From DATDQA01 sp035292505 (lineage in GTDB: Bacteria > Bacteroidota > Bacteroidia > Chitinophagales > Saprospiraceae), in contig DATDQA010000038.1 of assembly GCA_035292505.1 (NCBI GenBank), forward strand, positions 1 to 39,432: DNA of 39,432 nt, written 5' to 3'. The notes under the pieces are model-generated. The model ran no database searches and was not told the origin of the DNA. It worked only from the letters and a program-made list of their open reading frames with translations. Positions 33,556-39,432 of this stretch are shown one piece after another; position 1 is the first letter of the stretch, and each line of letters begins with the position of its first letter. A program made the position numbers and the translations under genes.

Positions 33556-33990
33556 TCACTTCAAAATACGAATTCTGCGACTACCATCTGGTAATGCTTC
33601 AAGAATTACCTGCACAAAGGCACCATCGAGCATGTGCAAAATGAGCTCTGGCCATTCAACAAAACACCATGCCCCTGAAAGCAGGTAATCTTCAATACCA
33701 ATCTGTAATGCATCTTCCAGAGATTTGAGACGATACAAATCAATATGGTAGATGGGTTGTTCTCTGGCATCCCGGTATTCATTGACGAGAGTAAAGGTAG
33801 GACTTGTCACCTCATCAGGAGATCCAAGAAGATGACATAAGACCTTCACAAGAGCCGTCTTTCCTGTGCCTAGTACTCCCTGAAGCAATATCACATGAGG
33901 ACCCAGGGAAAGCACATGACGGGCTGCTACATCCATTTCAGAGGGTGATTTCGTCACAAAAACGATAGCGTCTTTTGATGCTTCTGGCAT
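33556..33990 (-). CDS. tsaE: tRNA threonylcarbamoyladenosine synthesis ATPase TsaE
   Basis: The 144-residue P-loop protein drives the t6A37 modification of ANN-decoding tRNAs together with TsaB and TsaD. The Walker A motif is GVLGTGKT (38-45). The family motifs SPTFTLVNEY (63-72), HIDLYRL (82-88) and FVEWPE (110-115) are all present. A CATCTTTG box at 34013-34020 (minus strand) gives a likely promoter, divergent from gyrB. Co-transcription with alanine dehydrogenase looks likely from the 17-bp gap. Confidence 0.94.
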   Translation of the reverse strand: MPEASKDAIVFVTKSPSEMDVAARHVLSLGPHVILLQGVLGTGKTALVKVLCHLLGSPDEVTSPTFTLVNEYRDAREQPIYHIDLYRLKSLEDALQIGIEDYLLSGAWCFVEWPELILHMLDGAFVQVILEALPDGSRRIRILK

Positions 33991-34012
33991 GGAACCGGTG
34001 TGTTTTGAGATG

Positions 34013-34020
34013 CAAAGATG
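34013..34020 (-). promoter_or_regulatory. Candidate -7 box for tsaE-ald
   Basis: CATCTTTG on the minus strand differs from TAnnTTTG only in its first base and stands 23 bp before the tsaE ATG. A clear -33 element was not seen. Confidence 0.35.
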
Positions 34021-34160
34021 ACGCGATCCCCGAAGGTGGAAAAGGGTATTTTCAGAAAGTGCTGACGACGGGATTATATGAGCGTGAAATAAATGTATAA
34101 GATTTGGAATTAGAGTGAGTTAAATAGAGAAAGAAACTACAAATTCCGCGACCAATTACG

Positions 34161-34187
34161 TATCTTTGCGGCACATATTTCAGGAGG
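34161..34187 (+). promoter_or_regulatory. -7 box and strong ribosome-binding site of gyrB
   Basis: TATCTTTG (34161-34168) fits TAnnTTTG. AGGAGG (34182-34187) sits 4 bases before the ATG at 34192. A full Shine-Dalgarno is notable in this window, where most genes lack one. The predicted leader is only about 15-20 nt. Confidence 0.6.
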
Positions 34188-34191
34188 AAAA

Positions 34192-36138
34192 ATGAGCAAT
34201 CAGGCAAGCGATTATAGCGCAAAAAATATCCAGGCTTTAGAAGGTCTTGAGGCCGTCCGCAAGAGACCCAGTATGTACATCGGGAGTACTGACACCAAGG
34301 GTTTGCATCACCTCGTATGGGAAGTGGTTGATAACTCTATCGATGAGCATATGGCTGGGTTTTGTACCCACATTGAGACTACAATTCATGCGGACAATTC
34401 TGTGACTGTCAAAGACAATGGTCGGGGTATTCCAACCGGGATGCATGAAAAACTCAAAAAATCAGCGCTCGAGGTGGTCATGACAATGCTTCATGCCGGT
34501 GGTAAATTCGATAAGAATACGTACAAGGTATCAGGAGGTCTGCATGGTGTCGGTGTTTCCTGCGTCAATGCGCTCTCGCAACGCCTTCGTGCAGAAGTGC
34601 ATCGTGATGGACAACTTGTCGCACAAGAATACGCCCGAGGTAAGCCAACGACTCCTGTTGAGACGATCGGGGCATCAGATAAGAGGGGTACCTACATCAG
34701 ATTCTGGCCCGATCCTGAAATATTTGAAGAACTCGACATTCGCTTTGAAGTTCTGACCAGCAGAATGCGTGAATTGTCGTTCCTGAATAAAGGCCTTACA
34801 CTCATTCTCATAGACGAAAGGAAACTGGATGATAATGGAATTCCAACACGCATGGAATTTTATTCCGTGGGTGGCATCGTTGAATTTGTCAAATATCTGG
34901 ATGAAAGCCGTACTCCTCTGATTGAGCAACCGATCTATGCAAGAGGGCAGGAGGAGAATGTGGAGATGGAGGTGGCACTTCAATACAATACCGGCTATCA
35001 GGAACATGTCTTTTCATTTGTCAACAACATCAATACCCGTGACGGCGGCACACATGTCGCAGGATTCAAGCGTGCTGTCACCCGTGTCTTTACGAAATAC
35101 GGCGAAGACAATAACATGTTCTCCAAACTGAAATTCAAAATTTCGGGTGAAGACTTTCGTGAAGGCCTTACTGCCATCATCTCGGTGAAAGTGCCGGAAC
35201 CCCAATTTAAAGGACAAACTAAGGGGGAGCTTGGAAACTCAGAAGTGACTGGCATTATATCCCGTGTGCTTGGTGAGCAATTGACCTATTTTCTCGAAGA
35301 AAATCCAAGACAGGCAAAGCGTATTGTAGAAAAAGTCATTCTTGCCGCTACCGCTCGACATGCTGCGCGTCAGGCGCGTGAACTTGTCCAGCGCAAGAAC
35401 GTACTTGGCGGAAGTGGCCTTCCCGGTAAGCTTGCTGACTGTTCTTCCAAAGATGCTACTGAATGCGAAGTATTCCTTGTCGAGGGAGACTCTGCTGGTG
35501 GTACCGCGAAACAGGGACGTGACAGAAACTTCCAGGCAATTCTTCCATTACGTGGAAAAATCCTCAACGTGGAGAAGGCCCTCGAACATAAAATTTATGA
35601 AAATGAAGAGATAAAAAACATTTTCACGGCACTCGGATTGAGTTTTGACGAAGTTGACGGAGAGCGCGTACTGGATCTCTCTAAGCTTCGCTATCATAAG
35701 ATTGTCATTATGTGCGACGCGGATGTAGACGGGAGTCACATTACGACATTGATTCTGACGTTTTTCTTCAGGTACATGCCTCAAATCATTGAAGGCAGTT
35801 ACTTATATATCGCCGCACCGCCTTTATATAAAGTCTATAAGAGTAAACAGTTCCGCTATTGCTGGAATGAAACTGAGCGCGATGAGGCGATACGGGGATA
35901 CAGCAGTGCACAGAAAGATGATTCAGTGAAAGTGCAGCGCTACAAAGGTCTTGGTGAGATGAATGCCGAGCAGCTTTGGGAAACAACAATGGACCCGCAG
36001 GAACGTATCCTGCGACGGGTGACAATCGAAGATGCGGTAGAAGCGGATCGCGTCTTCTCCATGCTGATGGGCGATGATGTACCACCACGTCGTGAATTCA
36101 TCGAGGCAAATGCGAAGTATGCCAAGGTCGATGCCTGA
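34192..36138 (+). CDS. gyrB: DNA gyrase subunit B
   Basis: The 648-residue ATPase subunit of DNA gyrase introduces negative supercoils with GyrA. The GHKL ATPase domain contains EVVDNSIDEHMAG, VKDNGRGIPTG and GLHGVGVSCVNALS. The Toprim domain has FLVEGDSAGGTAKQGRDR and the metal-binding DADVDGSHI. The C-terminal KVQRYKGLGEMN is intact. The length is typical of Bacteroidota and lacks the insert found in enterobacterial GyrB. It converges on the glycosyltransferase gene with only 7 bp between the stops. Confidence 0.98.
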   Translation: MSNQASDYSAKNIQALEGLEAVRKRPSMYIGSTDTKGLHHLVWEVVDNSIDEHMAGFCTHIETTIHADNSVTVKDNGRGIPTGMHEKLKKSALEVVMTMLHAGGKFDKNTYKVSGGLHGVGVSCVNALSQRLRAEVHRDGQLVAQEYARGKPTTPVETIGASDKRGTYIRFWPDPEIFEELDIRFEVLTSRMRELSFLNKGLTLILIDERKLDDNGIPTRMEFYSVGGIVEFVKYLDESRTPLIEQPIYARGQEENVEMEVALQYNTGYQEHVFSFVNNINTRDGGTHVAGFKRAVTRVFTKYGEDNNMFSKLKFKISGEDFREGLTAIISVKVPEPQFKGQTKGELGNSEVTGIISRVLGEQLTYFLEENPRQAKRIVEKVILAATARHAARQARELVQRKNVLGGSGLPGKLADCSSKDATECEVFLVEGDSAGGTAKQGRDRNFQAILPLRGKILNVEKALEHKIYENEEIKNIFTALGLSFDEVDGERVLDLSKLRYHKIVIMCDADVDGSHITTLILTFFFRYMPQIIEGSYLYIAAPPLYKVYKSKQFRYCWNETERDEAIRGYSSAQKDDSVKVQRYKGLGEMNAEQLWETTMDPQERILRRVTIEDAVEADRVFSMLMGDDVPPRREFIEANAKYAKVDA

Positions 36139-36145
36139 ATACTGA

Positions 36146-37261
36146 TCAGCGGAGTTTTCTCCCTTTCCATGTATATTGTTGTCTCCATACCGCTGCCATG
36201 CCGATGTACAAGACATACAAACCGTGCATCATGAAACTCAATACAAATCCTTTTAACTGGTTTTGTTTTTTATAGTATCGCACGACCCGTCGCAGGAATG
36301 CATACTCAGCAATGGCAATCATCATGATCAAAAGTACGGAGAGAGTGATCGCCTGAAGAGAAGAGAAGGCAAGAATCAAAGTCAGGAAATTCACTGCAAA
36401 TGTGATCCAGATAAACGTCCATATCCAATACACTGAGTTCTCGCGCAAAGCTTTGTTTTTGGTTGCCCAGCGCAACCGTTGCTGTATCAGTGTGCGAAGA
36501 GAATGACATGGGGTAGTCTGCACTAATGCATCTGTATTCCAGACAAATTTGATACTGCGTGAGTATACATGAGCAATATTCTGTACGAGAAATACATCAT
36601 CGCCGGATGCAAATCCTGCGTTCCCGGAAAATCCACCTACCGCGCCAAACGCTGTTTTACGGAAAGCCATGTTTGCTCCGTTCGCGAGGTGATGCAATCC
36701 GCTCTGTATCCCGGCTGCAGTGATCATCGCAAATCCTGCAATTTCCAGTGCCTGGAAGCGTTCAAACGCATTTTGTGCTTCATCGATGAATACCGGTCCC
36801 GTGATCATTTGCGTGTCGTTATCGAACGTACTTACGAGAGCATGCAACCATCCAGGCAGTACCACACAGTCTGCATCCGTTGTGACGATGATTTCTCCTC
36901 GCGCAGCGGAAATACCGATGACCAATGCGTGTTTTTTTCCACGCGTACTTTCGGTCGTGTGCAGGACTTGTACAGAAGGGAATTGCTGTATCTTCTCTAC
37001 TGTGTTGTCTTCTGATCCATCATTTACAACCAACACTTCATAGAGGTTACGGGGATACGACTGCGTTGTCACCGATTGCAGACATTGAGCGATCGCCGTT
37101 TCTTCATTTCGGGCGGCGATGACCACAGAGCAAAAGGGTAGGGGCGCAACGGCTTGCGTTGCAGGAGGAGAATCAACTGGTTTCCAATGCGTCTGATAAT
37201 ACCACAGCAGAAGTAGGTATCCGATTGTCACAGTCACCGCGAGTGTCGAAAACAGGATCAC
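36146..37261 (-). CDS. Family 2 membrane glycosyltransferase
   Basis: The 371-residue processive-type GT2 has an N-terminal membrane helix (about 2-20), then the catalytic domain: CSVVIAARNEE, VVNDGSEDNT, the DxD-type TTDADC (Asp129, Asp131), ASGDD and QQRLRWATK, as in cellulose/hyaluronan-synthase-like enzymes. Two to four membrane helices follow (about 275-360). It should use a nucleotide sugar at the inner face of the membrane to build a lipid-linked or exported glycan; the product is unknown. The start is a GTG at 37261. A small membrane protein gene precedes it by 9 bp. Confidence 0.88.
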   Translation of the reverse strand: MILFSTLAVTVTIGYLLLLWYYQTHWKPVDSPPATQAVAPLPFCSVVIAARNEETAIAQCLQSVTTQSYPRNLYEVLVVNDGSEDNTVEKIQQFPSVQVLHTTESTRGKKHALVIGISAARGEIIVTTDADCVVLPGWLHALVSTFDNDTQMITGPVFIDEAQNAFERFQALEIAGFAMITAAGIQSGLHHLANGANMAFRKTAFGAVGGFSGNAGFASGDDVFLVQNIAHVYSRSIKFVWNTDALVQTTPCHSLRTLIQQRLRWATKNKALRENSVYWIWTFIWITFAVNFLTLILAFSSLQAITLSVLLIMMIAIAEYAFLRRVVRYYKKQNQLKGFVLSFMMHGLYVLYIGMAAVWRQQYTWKGRKLR

Positions 37262-37270
37262 CGCAAAACG

Positions 37271-37756
37271 TTATTTGCGATCCGTATCATCTTCAAAGAA
37301 TTGGTCGTAGCTATTTGCAGGTTTTTCGGGAGGTGTTGGAGTTTCCAATTCCAGGACATCCGCGACTTCACGTTCTTCGGTGATATCTTCATAATCTATG
37401 AGCTCGCCCTCCCGGTGTTTTCGAAGTTTCTTTTGATAGGAATCGATCCTCCGATCAAGAATTGCTTTGCCAAGGAGGAAGCCGCTGACTACAGGAAAGC
37501 CAATCACTGTCAGGATAATGCCCAGGATACCCATTAAGGGATTCCTGCGTAATGTATCCCATAGAAATCTCAGAAAACCAATGACCGTACGATAATTGAT
37601 AAGGAGGGCAGCGATGATAAGGACTGGTGCAGCCCAGGCAAGAATTTGAAAAATGCCCCTGGCGATAAAAAAGAGTAGTATAAAAAACAGGATAACAAAG
37701 ATCAGGCCCATGATGCCATTCACTTTTACCTGGAAGAAATTCTGCTGTTGCTGCAT
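37271..37756 (-). CDS. Small integral membrane protein of unknown function
   Basis: The 161-residue protein has three hydrophobic segments (about 15-34, 36-54 and 73-97) and an acidic cytoplasmic tail from about 105 (ELIDYEDITEEREVADVLELE). It has no recognised motif. It lies 9 bp before the glycosyltransferase on the same strand, so the two probably form an operon. It could be a partner of the transferase or an unrelated envelope protein. Confidence 0.65.
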   Translation of the reverse strand: MQQQQNFFQVKVNGIMGLIFVILFFILLFFIARGIFQILAWAAPVLIIAALLINYRTVIGFLRFLWDTLRRNPLMGILGIILTVIGFPVVSGFLLGKAILDRRIDSYQKKLRKHREGELIDYEDITEEREVADVLELETPTPPEKPANSYDQFFEDDTDRK

Positions 37757-37833
37757 TGTCCATGCATTTTGTCAGGTGAAAGTACAGAGTCTGCTACAAC
37801 CTTGTCAAGACAACGCACCGCACTACATTAAAA

Positions 37834-39432
37834 CTATGCTTCAAGGGCATGTGCAAATTGCATCTCATGGAGTTTCTTGTAAAGACCGTTCTCAATTTTG
37901 AGAAGTTCTTCATGTGGTCCGAATTCTTTCACGACTCCATGATCGAGGACAAGAATATTATCTGCATTACGAATTGTCGAGAGTCGATGTGCGATCACAA
38001 TAGAGGTCCGTTGTGCAATGAGCGTCTCGATCGCATGCTGAATGATCGCTTCCGTCTCGTTATCGATGGAAGAAGTGGCTTCATCCAGGATCAGAATATC
38101 AGGGTTGTACACAAGGGCGCGTACGAATGAGATTAATTGACGTTGACCCATGGAAAGATTGTTGCCACGCTCAGTGACAACAAAGTCATATCCGGCAGGC
38201 AGCCGCTCAATAAATGGGTGTGCACCGATCACACGTGAGGCTTCAATCACCTGCTCTCGTGAGATATCAGGCCGCATCAGGGTGATATTCTCATAGACTG
38301 TACCGGTAAACAGGAAGACATCCTGTAGCACCATCGCCACGCGTTCACGCAAAGAACTTAATTCATATTCACGGATGTCGATCCCATCAATCAACACGGA
38401 GCCGGATTTGATTTCATAGAATCGATTGAGGATATTGATGATTGTCGTCTTACCTGATCCTGTGCTGCCGACGATGGCCAGTGTACCTCCTGCCGGGATG
38501 TCAAAACTTACATCATGCAGAACTTCTGTTGTTCCGTCATAACTGAAATACACGTGTTGAAATGAGACCGCACCGCGGAGCCTGGCGGGCTGCAGGATGC
38601 CTGGGTTGGACGCTTTGCGATTGTCATCCAGGATTGCAAAGACGCGTTCACCGGCGACAAGACCCATTTGAACAGTATTAAATTTATCCGCAAGTACACG
38701 CATCGGACGGTAGAGCATGTTGAGGTAAATCGGAAACGCAATGAGCGCACCAAGGGTCACCTCATCACTCAATACACTGCGCGCACCCCACCAGACCATA
38801 AGTCCCAGGGCAATAGCCATGATCACTTCTACCACAGGAAAGAACACGGCGTAATAGAGGATGGCGTCGAGGTTTGCGCGCGCATACTCTCTGTTGATGA
38901 GTCTGAATTTGTCGCGTTCCTGTCTCTCTGCATTGAAGATTTGTACGATGCGCATCCCGGTGATGTGTTCCTGGAGGAATGCGTTCATGCGTTGTATCTG
39001 TGCGCGTACCGTCTGATAAGATTTCTTCACCTTTTGCTTGAAGATGTATGTCGCAAGAAGCATCAATGGCATTGTGACAAGGCAGATCAAAGTAAGTTTT
39101 ACACTTGTCATAAACATCACGATGAGCACAGCAAGCATGGTGAGAAGATCTGCAATGATCGTGATGGCACCCTCAGAGAACACAGTATTGATGGTTTCAA
39201 TATCATTGATTGTACGTGTAGATGAAGTTCCGATCGCGGTTTTGTCAAAATACGCGAGCCGCAAATCAACAATATGAGAGAAGACTTTGACGCGCAGATC
39301 CCGGATCACATCCTGCCCAAGCATGTTCGTTGTAAATACAAAGATGTATTGCAAAACTCCGGTCAGCAGCAAAATCCCTAAAAACAGTAATGACATCTGC
39401 AATAAACCCCGTGTATCGCCATACGCGATGTG
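37834..39432 (-). CDS. ABC exporter, fused permease-ATPase (5' end outside window)
   Basis: This half-transporter of the MsbA/MdlB/LmrA type is open to the right edge (533 codons including the stop present; roughly 60-70 residues with the first membrane helix are missing). The membrane domain covers about the first 300 residues. The ATPase domain has Walker A VGSTGSGKTT, signature NLSMGQRQL (LSMGQ rather than LSGGQ), Walker B DILILDEATSSID and the switch His in IVIAHRLSTI. An internal TTG at 39402 is not the start, since the frame continues upstream. The substrate could be lipid, drug or peptide. Confidence 0.92.
   Translation of the reverse strand, partial: HIAYGDTRGLLQMSLLFLGILLLTGVLQYIFVFTTNMLGQDVIRDLRVKVFSHIVDLRLAYFDKTAIGTSSTRTINDIETINTVFSEGAITIIADLLTMLAVLIVMFMTSVKLTLICLVTMPLMLLATYIFKQKVKKSYQTVRAQIQRMNAFLQEHITGMRIVQIFNAERQERDKFRLINREYARANLDAILYYAVFFPVVEVIMAIALGLMVWWGARSVLSDEVTLGALIAFPIYLNMLYRPMRVLADKFNTVQMGLVAGERVFAILDDNRKASNPGILQPARLRGAVSFQHVYFSYDGTTEVLHDVSFDIPAGGTLAIVGSTGSGKTTIINILNRFYEIKSGSVLIDGIDIREYELSSLRERVAMVLQDVFLFTGTVYENITLMRPDISREQVIEASRVIGAHPFIERLPAGYDFVVTERGNNLSMGQRQLISFVRALVYNPDILILDEATSSIDNETEAIIQHAIETLIAQRTSIVIAHRLSTIRNADNILVLDHGVVKEFGPHEELLKIENGLYKKLHEMQFAHALEA

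Noticed and set aside
39403..39432. TTG at 39402 as the start of the ABC exporter
   Set aside because: The frame continues without a stop to the window edge, and the first membrane helix of the family is missing, so the gene is truncated by the window.

Overview
The window looks like chromosomal DNA of a Bacteroidota bacterium, possibly from the Saprospiria (that lower rank is a guess). The pointers are a secreted protein ending in a type IX secretion (T9SS) sorting domain, a DUF5916 outer-membrane protein, a Bacteroidota-style TonB_C protein, lipoproteins with Bacteroidota-like lipoboxes, and upstream boxes of the TAnnTTTG type (TATCTTTG before gyrB and before an ATP-grasp operon). Base composition is near balanced over most of the window. 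The promoter-distal half of one operon (about 3.7-6.2 kb) is clearly more AT-rich.

Layout. 1-3.6 kb: the 5' end of a secreted protein running off the left edge, a VOC/PhnB-like protein, a duplicated-domain lipoprotein, and a short-chain dehydrogenase overlapping a carboxymuconolactone-decarboxylase-like gene. 3.7-7.75 kb: a tight six-gene operon, read leftward as ArsR-type repressor, sulfide:quinone oxidoreductase, rhodanese-thioredoxin lipoprotein, CxxCH protein, methyltransferase, DsrE. Its promoter carries a 7-8-7 inverted repeat across the -7 box. 8-10.2 kb: a multipass acyltransferase and a YihY/BrkB protein. 10.2-12.2 kb: repeat-rich DNA split by a complete IS256-family element. 12.2-15.2 kb: a three-gene cassette of RimK-like ATP-grasp, class I glutamine amidotransferase and circularly permuted ATP-grasp. 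This is the best candidate here for an undescribed biosynthetic system.

15.2-26.6 kb: a lamin-tail/T9SS protein, the E2 of 2-oxoglutarate dehydrogenase, a DUF5916 protein, glycerol-3-phosphate dehydrogenase, a small orphan protein, kynureninase and a malic enzyme-phosphotransacetylase fusion. 26.7-30.8 kb: rbfA, a small coiled-coil membrane protein, recG and a TonB_C protein. 31.3-39.4 kb: a D-3-phosphoglycerate dehydrogenase-like gene, alanine dehydrogenase with tsaE, gyrB, a family 2 glycosyltransferase with a small membrane protein, and an ABC exporter running off the right edge.

The intergenic spaces are unusually rich in short tandem repeats (11-, 9- and 8-bp units) and in dispersed CTTCGAC/CGCCGAAGC-type palindromic elements. 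Several of these occur at two distant places in the window. No tRNA, rRNA or CRISPR array was seen.
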